Part shown: positions 39,401 through 48,394 of the stretch, one piece after another
Layout: the number at the start of each line of letters is the position of its first letter
Numbering within the stretch: the first letter of the stretch is position 1
Origin: Prorocentrum cordatum
Lineage: Eukaryota; Sar; Dinophyceae; Prorocentrales; Prorocentraceae
Assembly (NCBI GenBank): GCA_963575745.1
Contig: CAUYUJ010020726.1
Span: 740,969-804,968 of the forward strand
Direction: 5' to 3'
Length of the DNA: 64,000 bases
The notes under the pieces: model-generated
Seen by the model: the letters and a program-made list of their open reading frames with translations, nothing else
Told to the model about the DNA's origin: nothing
Databases searched by the model: none
Program-made: the position numbers and the translations under genes

Positions 39401-41855
39401 AGCTCGCCCGCGCAGCAGGCTTAGGCGTACTTTGTCTCAGGTGCGCTATTTCACGGGGAAGGCCGTCATGATACTCCTTGGGTTCGCAGCCCTCATGATG
39501 GTGATCGGGGTCATCGCTTGCGGCATGGAGAGCAGTGTTGCCAATTCGCCCTCTCCGCGGATGGCAGCAGCGGCGAACCACGAGCTCGTTCGCAAGGTCG
39601 GTCATCTTTCTAGCGGTGGCGCCAAGCATATGGTCTTGCAGGTGTCGGGCGGATACAATTGTCGAGCCTTCACGTGGATAGGGGAAGCGAGAACTGAGAC
39701 AGTCTTCGATACCGGAGCTACTCGCAACTCCATAGACCGCGACTTCCTGAAGGCACTGCTCGAGGAGCCCCGGACGTCCAATTTCGTCGAGGACGTGGAG
39801 GCCATCGAGCCAATCACCTGCCGCTCTTTCGAGCGCGGCCAGACGGTGGTGGTGAACCGACTCGCTACATTGAAGGTCTCTTTTCGCGAGAACGGTGCTG
39901 TCGCCTGCGAGACGGTCAGCATGGGGTTCCTTGTCGTGCCGAATTGCACCGAGGATTTGCTCATCGGGAAGCCATCCTTGGACAGGTGCGGGTTCGTCTC
40001 CGACCGTGACTCCATCGAGCTCAGGTCGCTCGGGGTTCGCTTCCCGACCGTGCTGCCAGGCGAGCAGGACGACCCGAATACGCACACCTTCCTGCGGTGC
40101 TCGGACCACATTGTCGTGGAGGCGCCGCCTGGCCAGAGCATCGTGAAGACGATCTCGATGCGCGCGCCGCCGGAGGCTCGCTCGGGCAGCCTTTGGATCG
40201 AGCCAGGTCCTGATTTACCCGACCATTGCCAGGTCATCGAGGGGCCGCTGATAGTCCAGAACGGCACCTACAACGTGGACCTGATCGTGCACGATCGCGT
40301 GCATCTTGGCCCTGGTCAACGACTACTTCGTGCCCGTGATGCCACCCAGCGCGACTTGGACGTCCTCAGCGCCCTCGGCAGGGAGGAGTCCAGACGGGCG
40401 GCGGAGATTTACTCATTGTGGCAGGCTCGAAGCGAGGCCTACTGCGACTCAGAGGTCGAGACAAGTGCCAACGCTGCTACGTCGGCAAGTACTGCGACAG
40501 AGGCCCAGATGCTGAAGACGTCCTACAAGACTCGTGGAAAGAAGGAGCGCCACGAGGTCCTCTTCCCCGACCTGGTGAAAGAGATCGAGGAGGACAAGGA
40601 GAAGCGCGCGTCGGAGGTCAGCTGGCCGAACCAGGAGTCCGAGGCCTACAAGGGCGAGGCTGAGAGGCAGGCAGGCCTTCTCCTGGGGCCGCAGCTCACC
40701 GGGAAGCAGAAACGCTGCTTCCTCACCAAGGTCGCGCGTGCATTTACGTGCTGTCTGTGGCTGCCTGGCTGCAACCCGCCGAGGGTCAAAGACTTCGTGG
40801 CCGACATCAAGGTCAGGCCAGATGCGGTGCCGAAGGTCACGCAGCCGTTCCCCCTCAGCAAGTTCGACGAGCTCCGTTTGCGCTACCACGAGGACGTCGA
40901 GGTCGAGGAGGGCAAGGCACGTTGGCTACTTCCAGGTGAGCGTTCAGAGTGGGGATCTCCCTCGTTCGTAGTGGACCAAGACAGCAAAGGTCTCCTCGGG
41001 CGCCCTGTCAGGGACTACCGATACCCCAACAGCTGCACCGAGGAGGAGGCGTGGCCGAGCTCGCGCGCCGACGAGTGCCTCGCACGAGCTCAACAAGGAG
41101 CTTTACATACGCAGCTGGACTGCATCTGGGGCTTCACGCAGATCGAGCTTGCCCCCGAGGCGCAGAGGGCTTTTACGTTGCTTACCAAGCGCGGAATGCT
41201 CCGACCTTTGGTTTTGTTCTTCGGCGCCAAGCAGGGGCCCGCGATTTTCCAGAAGTTGATGGACTGGACGTTCGGGGACCTTCGCGGCAAGGACGACAAG
41301 GAGTTCCACTCGGTGTTCATGGACGACTGCACCTTGTCTACCGAGGCGTGCGAGCACGACGCCGACGACGACGTGGTGGACCGCCACATCGACCATTGCA
41401 TTCGTTTCTTGCAGGCGGCCAAGGGCAGGAACATTCAGTTCAAACTCACGAAGTCCAATTTCGCGCACGAGTTCATCCAGTTCTTGGGTTTCAAACTTGG
41501 GCGTGGCCTTCGCTACGTGGACCCAGGCAAGGCTGACAATATCGAGAAGTGGCCTGAGCCCAAAAGCATCGACGATCTGGTCAGCTTCAGGGCTTACTGC
41601 AACTTCGTGCGCGAGTTTATCCCGAACTTCAGCTCGTTAGAGACGCCGCTCAAGAAGTTTATAAAGAAAGGGGCTAAGTTCGTGGACTACCAGAAGGACG
41701 CAGAGGCACAGAAGGCTTTCAACGTGCTCAAGCACTCGTCGCCCGTGAGGTGGGTCTTGCCACGCTGGATTACTCCGCGGCAGCCGACCCGAGTTCCGGT
41801 CGCCCCATCGAGCTGTACGTCGACGCCTCGGACATCGCATGGGCGGCTGCCCTAG
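36420..41855 (+). CDS. Gypsy Gag-protease-RT polyprotein
   Basis: 1,811 residues from the ATG at 36420; the frame is open further upstream, but there it runs through the LTR and lacks a good start. Gag: a long charged heptad-rich coiled coil (about residues 80-420), a helical capsid-like part around WDLYWSRYERRLKR, then a Cys-rich knuckle CPRCKGTHPECSVCP and PCWYKHLNKGQACGGMGH, then a Gly-Lys tail. A hydrophobic stretch (AVMILLGFAALMMVIGVIAC, about residues 1016-1035) precedes the aspartic protease (VFDTGATRNSI, catalytic Asp 1097). RT spans about 40800-41560, with the first Asp in HTQLDCIWGF (41118-41120) and the catalytic pair in FMDDCTL (41322-41327). The frame ends in 35 non-homologous codons after KAFNVLKHSSP, because RNase H continues in the -1 frame. 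Confidence 0.88.
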   Translation: MNPDRNAPAGGSGPARAGSASRRREPYRVGSPARLALPSPGRPMDVASLAVAAQGGPGSREPLARGEGSAGLAAPPVFGGEPAERWRFAEIQTVERQIVQVGVERRNDVELQQQISTYVAGIVDLQQGRHELETVGMRLRVTEAELETARDGLRLEYDEAKQYLNHEKREYEQRIGRARHAATTHIQQELQQCVEERVAAMVRSRDVHNAEMRVLDAEANHVLVTGRAENELRSEVGAIKRARDTLQAEWTEATEQVQSAEATVQQRGIAKDQDFERLKAEASDLKFKLQEESEIAQLARWRLTTRAQSSDDQLRGELNDAAMKCEMAEAEASRQIAAAWAECDMKVESAQHEEREHKRGADSARVNFYASQALHNTEKEYYEHEVDELRAESRELRDEKAALARAAQELMDIQAPGPHEHEYAEGHWEQQDDMDFGSRTGPVDPGPAVPPGLSRQSAATPGASSQDAGIAAAMMEFMRQMADQQRAGVEEQSALLKGLTRAQESLAEAQRESQSKLKPAKPSLTGKDASTLEVGFEKFRTYQNEARQNSKAIWFEGATAIAEGTAKIELEDMIVTEMGGEEAFQKLVRVLDDPRWDLYWSRYERRLKRAVHLDDERESNEAVRRYSRLSLPKDANAEGAAKFLNEYTGVRTDMLKYGLLTDDAESPMLMREIEEFKTKIEGSALLIYLMDLPIFPRRMAIREDEDSSMTILGRCRQHVRARARVGLQSSETKPGQLLNTSIEPNAKRSAAAKKGAKKQEEATVAKAKQIIESLQGASAVSSGFPPPPTPTAQQLDSRWKAAREPDKGRSKAEAAPRAGTGDCPRCKGTHPECSVCPNQKASEEQGWDVTKAVKDAIPCWYKHLNKGQACGGMGHLSRHHALCYTEKGAKEAEEYLKQKADKGGGKGRGRGGEQGGGKAKSKGRGGNARLLTFEGSHATDQQERTDRAARLLASLMTMETDDDIDSIGGEAKSKKLPDVNLNSSETFDSDLRGPARPRSRLRRTLSQVRYFTGKAVMILLGFAALMMVIGVIACGMESSVANSPSPRMAAAANHELVRKVGHLSSGGAKHMVLQVSGGYNCRAFTWIGEARTETVFDTGATRNSIDRDFLKALLEEPRTSNFVEDVEAIEPITCRSFERGQTVVVNRLATLKVSFRENGAVACETVSMGFLVVPNCTEDLLIGKPSLDRCGFVSDRDSIELRSLGVRFPTVLPGEQDDPNTHTFLRCSDHIVVEAPPGQSIVKTISMRAPPEARSGSLWIEPGPDLPDHCQVIEGPLIVQNGTYNVDLIVHDRVHLGPGQRLLRARDATQRDLDVLSALGREESRRAAEIYSLWQARSEAYCDSEVETSANAATSASTATEAQMLKTSYKTRGKKERHEVLFPDLVKEIEEDKEKRASEVSWPNQESEAYKGEAERQAGLLLGPQLTGKQKRCFLTKVARAFTCCLWLPGCNPPRVKDFVADIKVRPDAVPKVTQPFPLSKFDELRLRYHEDVEVEEGKARWLLPGERSEWGSPSFVVDQDSKGLLGRPVRDYRYPNSCTEEEAWPSSRADECLARAQQGALHTQLDCIWGFTQIELAPEAQRAFTLLTKRGMLRPLVLFFGAKQGPAIFQKLMDWTFGDLRGKDDKEFHSVFMDDCTLSTEACEHDADDDVVDRHIDHCIRFLQAAKGRNIQFKLTKSNFAHEFIQFLGFKLGRGLRYVDPGKADNIEKWPEPKSIDDLVSFRAYCNFVREFIPNFSSLETPLKKFIKKGAKFVDYQKDAEAQKAFNVLKHSSPVRWVLPRWITPRQPTRVPVAPSSCTSTPRTSHGRLP

Positions 41856-44800
41856 CTCAGCGGCGCGAGAAGGACGGTCCCTTGCGCCCAGTGGCCGTAG
41901 TCGGCCGCGGCTTCAACGCCACCGAGCATGGCTGGAGCACGTTCGAGCGAGAGCTCTGTGGCCTCAGGGAGGTTTTGTCTGCCACCCATCATTTGACAAA
42001 AGGGTTTGTTGTAATAGTCTACACGGACCATCGGAATAATATCTTCACCGACTCGCTGTTCGCCAACAAGCGTATCTCCAAGAAGTTGTTGCGCTGGGCC
42101 CTCGACCTGGAGGACTCGGGCTCGCGGGTCGTTCGAGTTTGGCTGCGAGGTGAAGACAACGTTCTGGGCGACGCCCCTAGTCGCAACCCCGAGGACAGGG
42201 ACATATTGCATACTCTCCGAGTTCCTGGTGGACCTGTTCGTCGAGTCATAGAACAGATGTTCACGGCGCCCACGAGCTCAGAGGAGCAGGCGCAGATGGA
42301 TCGGTTTCTCGAGGAGATCGATGGCGCCCCAGTCAAGCCGAGGTCCGGCAAGGTCGACGACGAGACCCAGAAGGCGAAGTCCGCCAAGGTAAAGCCTGCC
42401 GAGACCGATGACGCGGTCCCAGCCACAGAACGGATGGCTGCTCCCTCTACTTCCACTTCTACCAGGTCGAAGTACCATGTCGGTACAGCGGGCCCGATGT
42501 CGCGCGGCACCGCTCCAGAGCATCCTGATCGAGCTGCAGACGTCGCTGGTATGGGGGATGCCGAGGTTGATGATCAAGTCACGCGGCCTTCCTCACTCGA
42601 TCAGATTGGCACCGACGGCGCGGACTTGGAGTACTCTGACTCTGAGCCGGAGGCTTACGCCGGCCATCGGCAGTCCGTGCGCGCCTACGCGGAGGGCGAC
42701 CCCCAGGTCGAGGCGAACCTCTGCAAGTTGGTGGCCAGCGTCGTGGACCCTGAGCGCGACCCGCTCGAGGTTCGCCCTGTCTTTGTCGACGCGCACTCGT
42801 GGGACGGGTCTTATCCGCGTCACCCCCTGGCGACATTCCTGCCGGCGGCCTCGTCCGCCGCGGCCGGGCCTGAGAAGGATCCTCGACTCCCACGAAATCC
42901 GCGAGTTCTACCTTGCCGCATCACCTATGTCAAGGACGAGCGCGGCGAGAATTTCACCGTCCAGTACCGGGCGCCGCAGGTCTGCAATGACGGAGTGTGC
43001 AGGAAGACCATCTGGCACAGGTGCAAGCCGAACGGGGTCGCCGACGGCTCCGAAGAGGCGCTTGCTGGGCGGAAGAAGGCAGAGAACCAAGCATGGGCTC
43101 ATGTCGAGGCTGTGCTTGCGCGTCCCACCGAGTCCGTGGAGGTGGAGCCCGCTGTCGGTTCAGGGCCGTTGTCCGGGACGGGTTTCTTCCGGCGGCACGG
43201 CGATCCTTTCGAGGGCTTCCAGTTCCACGTCCACCCGCGCAGGCCAGACTTCCTGACTCGCACCGTCTGGAGGCCGCTGCGCGACACTTTGCGGCCGCCT
43301 CACGAGTTCTGCCACGCCGCCGAGTTCGTGAGGCGCTTACCCAACGGCACCGAGGTCTACAGGTGCAAGGGCCACGAGATTCTCGGGAGCGGAGGTGAGG
43401 TGCTACCTGCCGAACTCCGCGACCGCCCTCTGAAGGGCAAGAGGTTGTGCGAGGTGTTCAGCGGCGTGGAGTCCGAGAAGGAGGCCGGTGCGATGCTATC
43501 CAGAGTTTGGGAGGCAGCTGGGGGATCTGCGGAGCGCTACGACAGGCGGCTTGACGAGCGGATGGACTTCCGCGGCCCTCACACACGCCAGTGGATGCAG
43601 GGCCACCTGGACGACCCTTGCGACGTCTACCACTTCGCAATCCCGTGCACGAGCTTCAGCATCGCCAAGACAACCCCGGTCAAGACCCTCAGCTTGGACA
43701 ACCCGTACGGCGACGAGACCGACGAGGAGATCGTGTATTTCAACCAGTTGGCGCAGTCTGTCTTTATCTTCGCATTGGGGTTGATGCAGAGAGGCGTGGT
43801 GGTCATGTTCGAGAGCCCCCTGATGAGTTGCCTTTTCTTCCTGATGGAGTGCTCCTGCATTCTGGGCTTCGACGGTTTCCACGTGGCCAGGAGCGATCAC
43901 TGTCAGGACGGCGCGCCTTATCAGAAGCCGCAGGTCTTCACAGGGAACACCGACGCGCTGACGGACATCGGGAGGTTGTGCAACCACGTCAAGCACCAGG
44001 TGATGCTGACCGGCGCAGCGACGCGACGTTCAGCTCTGTACCCGAGGGCGCTGTGCGAGAGGATTGTCGCAGGCTTCGCGACTGTCTTGAAAGCCACTGG
44101 CAGGCTGGGCAACGACTGCTCGAAGCAGGCCGGCGACTGCTTGGACAGGAACGCCATGAAAGTCAGCGTGGACACTTCCCCTTTAGGGCCGAGCTTTACC
44201 TCGCGCGTTGCAGAGGGCATCCGAAGAATCACTCAGCTGCGACATGGGGCTGCTCGGGCGACGCCAGCGTCGTCGGACCCTCCAGCACCAGCCCCAGTAC
44301 CCGAAGGTCGCGAGCAGGCGCCGCATCTTCGAGTGGAGATTAAGCGCGCCGAGGAGTTCTTCGTTCCAGACGACAAACGGCTCATGAAGAAGCGTCGCAC
44401 CAGGGACGCCAGGACTGGCGAGATCTTGGAGGATATAGATATCGACCATGACACTACTACCAAGTACCTGCAGCGCGGCCTTGACAAGCGCCGCGACCTC
44501 GTGGTGGAGGTGTGGTTTGATGACACGGAGGTGTCTGCAGGGGAGCCAGCGGCTGCCCCGCCAGTACCAAAGGCTTTCGACGAGTTGACTGAGCTGATCC
44601 CGTCAAGTCCTTCATCGATCCAGAGGGCACAGGTCGTCAACCTCCTGCAGCAGGACGAGGACTTCTCCGACATCTACGCGGCACATGTACTCCTACGGCG
44701 GTTTGAGGACACGAACCAGAGCATCCAGAACGAGCAGATGTACAAGGGCTTGAAGACCGAGCTCGCTGCACGCGGAGTCGGAGGACGCCAGGCTTCGCGA

Positions 44801-46309
44801 CGTGCTTCGGTGGCGTTGAGGATGATGGGAGGCTACAGCTATCGTGAGGGACTGCTCTATAAGGACGAGTGGGACCCGATCGCATTGAGTTTCGCGCCGA
44901 AGGTGGTGGTCCCGAAGGGCGGCCTTCGCGCGTTTCGGTACAATGGTCGCATGTACCGGCTGCCTCTCAGGCGCCAGCTGCTCCTGTACTACCACGACTC
45001 CGAGTCGATGGGCATGCACAGCAGCGCCGAGGACACCTTGAGCAAGTTGAGCAAGCAGTTCTTCTGGCCGGGCATGGAGCACGATGTCCAGAAGTGGGTC
45101 AGTTCATGCAGTGTCTGCAGGTTGGTCAAGCCGGCCCGCGGCCTCACGGCCGACGCCCGCATGGAGTTTTACGATCGACCATTTCGAGTTCTGGGCATCG
45201 ACGATCTCGGACCTATCTCGCCTGAGAGTGCGGGCTGCTCCTACATCTTGCACGCCGAGTGCGCGTTCTCCCACTACGCGTGGCTCAAGGCTGCTCCAGA
45301 CAATTCTGCGGCTACCTGGGCCAAGTTCCTGCTTGAGGACGTGATGTTCGGCTTGGCTGGTTTTCCTCCAGTACTTCGCAGTGATCGAGGTACGGCTTTC
45401 ACCAGCGAGATCGTGGCGCAGATCAACCAGCTCCTGAATGTCACCCACAGCCTCGGCTCCGCCTACCATCCGGAGTCGCAGGGCTTCGTGGAGGCGAGGC
45501 ACCAGAAGGTGAACAGGATTCTGGCAAGCTGCTGCAGCGCGCACCCGGAGAACTGGGCGCGCTGGGTGCCCTTGTGCCAGTGGTGCCTGCGAGCGACTCC
45601 GATGCCATATCGTTCGGGTCGCAGTGCTTTCGAGATCGTGACGGGCATGCTGCCGCAGGGCCCGATCGAAGAGGTCTTCAGGCGTCTCGAGCCTGGGAAG
45701 ATGCTGGACCCCGGGCACTACGTCAAGGACTTAGTCGAGCACCTGGAGGCGACGCACAAGACCGTGGCGAACGAGCTCAAGGCGCAGCACGACGAGGAGG
45801 CGCACGCCAGGGCTTTGCAGGAGCCAGGCGAGCGGGCATTTCAGGCAGGAGACGTTGTCTTTCTTCGCGCTCCTCCTCAGCAGGTCGCTCGTGCAGTCGG
45901 CGCCGTGGACGGCACCAGCACGAGGCTCTTGCCACGCGATCGCCCACAGATTTCCAAGATCCACAAGATGGCGGGGCCCCAGTCGGCGATCCTCGCCGAC
46001 CCTGACAGCGGCTCGACTACGTTGGGCTTCAGCCAGCCAGTGCACGTGAGCCGGCTTCGCCTTTTCGACCTGGCCGAGCTCGGCGTGCCGATCAAGGGCG
46101 AGTCCTTGCAGCTGGAGCTGATGCGCGGCTCGTCGTGGGTCAAGGCGGACATCGTCAGCCAGTCTGCGACAGGCAGGGTGGAGGTCGTTTTCGCCGACAC
46201 GCCGAACGAGAGCACGTGGCTGGACTTGGCCAGCGAGGAGTACCGCTGGCTCTACCCTTTGAGCGGAGCGGCAGCAGGCCAGGCACGCCGGCGCGTGCGA
46301 CTTGCTTGA
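41744..46309 (+). CDS. Gypsy RNase H-methyltransferase-like-integrase
   Basis: Reads on from RT in the -1 frame; it has no start of its own. RNase H (41790-42215): ELYVDASDIAWAAAL (Asp at 41822), TFERELCGLREVL, YTDHRNN and GEDNVLGDAPSR. After a spacer of about 400 residues comes a cytosine-C5-methyltransferase-like domain (43445-44090): LCEVFSGVES as motif I, HFAIPCTSFS with Cys at 43646-43648 as motif IV, FESPLMS (Glu 43811) as motif VI. Integrase: HHCC knuckle YYHDSESMGMHSS...CSVC (44990-45118) and core GIDDLGP (45200), SDRGTAF (Asp 45383), SQGFVEARH (Glu 45491), an exact D-x35-E. A C-terminal SSWVKADIV...ASEEYRWLYP part may be Tudor-like (weak). Stop TGA 46307-46309. Confidence 0.87.
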   Translation, partial: REVGLATLDYSAAADPSSGRPIELYVDASDIAWAAALAQRREKDGPLRPVAVVGRGFNATEHGWSTFERELCGLREVLSATHHLTKGFVVIVYTDHRNNIFTDSLFANKRISKKLLRWALDLEDSGSRVVRVWLRGEDNVLGDAPSRNPEDRDILHTLRVPGGPVRRVIEQMFTAPTSSEEQAQMDRFLEEIDGAPVKPRSGKVDDETQKAKSAKVKPAETDDAVPATERMAAPSTSTSTRSKYHVGTAGPMSRGTAPEHPDRAADVAGMGDAEVDDQVTRPSSLDQIGTDGADLEYSDSEPEAYAGHRQSVRAYAEGDPQVEANLCKLVASVVDPERDPLEVRPVFVDAHSWDGSYPRHPLATFLPAASSAAAGPEKDPRLPRNPRVLPCRITYVKDERGENFTVQYRAPQVCNDGVCRKTIWHRCKPNGVADGSEEALAGRKKAENQAWAHVEAVLARPTESVEVEPAVGSGPLSGTGFFRRHGDPFEGFQFHVHPRRPDFLTRTVWRPLRDTLRPPHEFCHAAEFVRRLPNGTEVYRCKGHEILGSGGEVLPAELRDRPLKGKRLCEVFSGVESEKEAGAMLSRVWEAAGGSAERYDRRLDERMDFRGPHTRQWMQGHLDDPCDVYHFAIPCTSFSIAKTTPVKTLSLDNPYGDETDEEIVYFNQLAQSVFIFALGLMQRGVVVMFESPLMSCLFFLMECSCILGFDGFHVARSDHCQDGAPYQKPQVFTGNTDALTDIGRLCNHVKHQVMLTGAATRRSALYPRALCERIVAGFATVLKATGRLGNDCSKQAGDCLDRNAMKVSVDTSPLGPSFTSRVAEGIRRITQLRHGAARATPASSDPPAPAPVPEGREQAPHLRVEIKRAEEFFVPDDKRLMKKRRTRDARTGEILEDIDIDHDTTTKYLQRGLDKRRDLVVEVWFDDTEVSAGEPAAAPPVPKAFDELTELIPSSPSSIQRAQVVNLLQQDEDFSDIYAAHVLLRRFEDTNQSIQNEQMYKGLKTELAARGVGGRQASRRASVALRMMGGYSYREGLLYKDEWDPIALSFAPKVVVPKGGLRAFRYNGRMYRLPLRRQLLLYYHDSESMGMHSSAEDTLSKLSKQFFWPGMEHDVQKWVSSCSVCRLVKPARGLTADARMEFYDRPFRVLGIDDLGPISPESAGCSYILHAECAFSHYAWLKAAPDNSAATWAKFLLEDVMFGLAGFPPVLRSDRGTAFTSEIVAQINQLLNVTHSLGSAYHPESQGFVEARHQKVNRILASCCSAHPENWARWVPLCQWCLRATPMPYRSGRSAFEIVTGMLPQGPIEEVFRRLEPGKMLDPGHYVKDLVEHLEATHKTVANELKAQHDEEAHARALQEPGERAFQAGDVVFLRAPPQQVARAVGAVDGTSTRLLPRDRPQISKIHKMAGPQSAILADPDSGSTTLGFSQPVHVSRLRLFDLAELGVPIKGESLQLELMRGSSWVKADIVSQSATGRVEVVFADTPNESTWLDLASEEYRWLYPLSGAAAGQARRRVRLA

Positions 46310-46328
46310 TCGGTCACAGGATGAAGGC

Positions 46329-46339
46329 TAGGGGGATGC
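46329..46339 (+). other. Candidate polypurine tract
   Basis: A short purine run, TAGGGGGATGC, directly before the 3' LTR. It is the only candidate and is weak. Confidence 0.35.
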
Positions 46340-47094
46340 TGGGCGCGAAACTTACCCCAAGCGTGTTCCCCTCACTTCTGTAAATGATATCCTTCACCTG
46401 TGTCATTCCGTACTCATGCACCAAATTCAGCCTTACAGTAAAATCGCGTTTGCATCTGCTAGAGCTTGCTAGTCATTGTATTCTCATTCAGGGTAGTCAA
46501 CTTCCCATTGTGGCTTGCAGCTGTGGGCCCTGGGTGCATTTTCCTGATTGTCGATTTTCGGAACCCTTTCGGAAATAATTTCCGACATGTTTCCCGAATC
46601 TGCTAACACGTCTGGCTGCCGACTCTGTGGGGCCAGGGGGCCGATTTCTCCCGAGCTCTGCATTGTAAGGTGCGCCGCTGCGTCCTGTCTCAATCTCAGG
46701 CCGCTAGGGTCACAGAAGCAGATTTTCGAATTCCCCCGACCCATAGCGACACATGAGTCGCTATGGCTCGGCCGCCGAGCGTCTGGCAGCATACAGGTTG
46801 TGCAGCGCTCTCTGGGTCCCGAGGCCACCAGTGTCGAACGCAGCAGGTTGCACATTTGAGATTCGCAGGATTTTCAGCCCGCTAGCAGTACTATAGCACG
46901 AGAACTGGTCAGCAGAGCATTTGCGCATGCACGAGCGTAGGGCGCAGCAGGTGCACGAGAGGACTGTGGACTGTTACCACTTTGGCTCCAAACCGAGGTA
47001 AAATACATTATTGTCATCGAATCGTCTGTCGATTCGTCACTGTCAGTATTGTTCTAATACCTTCCCGAACCAGTATTGCTTGGAACATTGGGCA
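46340..47094 (+). repeat. 3' LTR
   Basis: 755 bp, same ends as the 5' LTR, followed by TCGA. The hairpin arms are unchanged although the loop differs by one base. Confidence 0.95.
46971..46991 (+). other. Spliced-leader-like sequence in 3' LTR
   Basis: 15 of 21 positions match the leader core; more diverged than the 5' LTR copy (TTTGGCTCCAA). Confidence 0.55.
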
Positions 47095-47279
47095 TCGAGA
47101 GTACCACGGCCGTTGGGTCGAGACACTCCACCACTCCCTCTATCCAGGTGGTCCGAAGTCCTGATTCGCAGCGTCCTGGCTTCGGGGGCCCCTTCACGCA
47201 ACTTGTCGACACAGATCCAGCGTGATTTGTTCACGGCGCGAGGATGTCAAGGTCGACGGTCGGGCAGGGCTAGGACGAG

Positions 47280-47345
47280 GATCCATCCTTTCCAGAGCGT
47301 CCCGGAACGCTCTCAGAGGCCGCGGCGCCCGAGGCATCCCCCCAA
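47280..47345. repeat. Fragment of element G
   Basis: TCCAGAGCGTCCCGGAACGC, GCCGCGGCGCCC and GGCAT.CCCCC resemble the palindromic half of element G (31408, 48069). Confidence 0.6.
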
Positions 47346-47439
47346 AGCCGCTGGAACTCGGAGAGTTTCGACGTACCCTCGCCCGCTTTGCTCCCCGTGC
47401 CCGGCTTCGTCCTCGACGGGCGCGGCGACGACTCGACTC

Positions 47440-47649
47440 TGGACGCCCGAAATGGGTACGGAAAGAATGGGTAAAATCCCCAACAGCAGTTCTTGTCCGT
47501 TTTGAGCAGGACTCGCTGTCCACGCCGCCGCGCTCTGTATCAATTCGAGACGGAAGGCCGCCTGCCCAACGGCGGCCGCTGTTGGTTTGGGACAGCATTT
47601 GTTGTTGGGCATTGTGCCAATGTTTTCCGTGCCCATTTCGGGCGTCCAA
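47440..47649. mobile_element. TIR element H
   Basis: 210 bp with ends TGGACGCCCGAAATGGGTAC and, inverted, TTGGACGCCCGAAATGGGCAC. Second, diverged copy at 31880-32060. Confidence 0.85.
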
Positions 47650-47664
47650 ATCGACGGCCTCAGG

Positions 47665-47880
47665 GCCAATTTCGATTCCTCCGATTCGATTCGATTCGAT
47701 TTCGATGATTTCCGATTCCGATTCGATCCGATTTCGGATTCCGATTTGGGCTCAGATTTCCTAACGAAGGTCGACTAGGCTGCCGATTTCCGCCGATTCG
47801 ACTTTTCCCGACTCGGCTGCCGATTTTCGCCGATCCGATTCATTTCGATCGCCGATCCGACTTGTCGATTCGATTCTGGG
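47665..47880. repeat. CCGATTCGATT simple repeat
   Basis: GATTC/CGATT units of 5-8 bp, strongly degenerate. Confidence 0.8.
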
Positions 47881-48068
47881 CTCTCCTGGCCCTCGCAGGA
47901 GGAGCAGGCCGACGAGGACGAGGAGGACGAGGAGGAGGCCGCCGCGGAGCAGCCGCCCGCCGCCGACTCCTTCGTGCCGGTCGCGCCTCCCCTGCCTCCG
48001 CGGGCGCGGGCCGCGAAGCCCGCCGAGGGCCCTTGTTTCTCGGGGGTGGGCAGAGCCCCCAGCAGTGA

Positions 48069-48242
48069 CAAAACGACGCGAAGATCGGGACAACATCGGA
48101 TCGGGATGACTCGAAATCTCTGAGAATCGGCGGGCTTGGAGGATGTATTGGGCGCCGCGGCCGCTCCAGAGCGTTCCGGAACGCTCTGAGAGCGCTCCGG
48201 AACGCTCTGGAGCGATTTATCCCGATCTTAGCCCTGTTTTAA
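48069..48242 (-). repeat. Dispersed element G, copy 2 (inverted)
   Basis: Reverse-complement match of 31408-31580, about 95% alike by eye. Confidence 0.85.
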
Positions 48243-48394
48243 GTGACACGTCACGTCGATTAGTGAATTGTCCGTTTTCGGTTCTCGAGAGGGCGCCGCG
48301 GCCGTTATGTTCCAGGCTCGCGCCCGCCAGGTTTGGGCCTCAGGTCGTGTGCACTAAACCACGTGTTACTCAAGGGGGGTCTGTCCGTCCCCGA

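Larger units (their letters stand above)
35611..47094 (+). mobile_element. Ty3/Gypsy-order LTR retrotransposon with methyltransferase-like domain
   Basis: 11,484 bp. It is bounded by 755-bp LTRs starting TGGGCG and ending GGGCA, with TCGA duplicated at 35607-35610 and 47095-47098. Order: gag, protease, RT, RNase H, methyltransferase-like domain, integrase. I count about 17 differences between the LTRs (about 98% identity), so the insertion is young compared with the Copia element. One frameshift is the only coding break seen. Confidence 0.95.

Noticed and set aside
40418-40515. CQRCYVGKYCDR, resembling part of a zinc finger
   Set aside because: Lies in a different frame from the surrounding intact polyprotein, which is open through this point.
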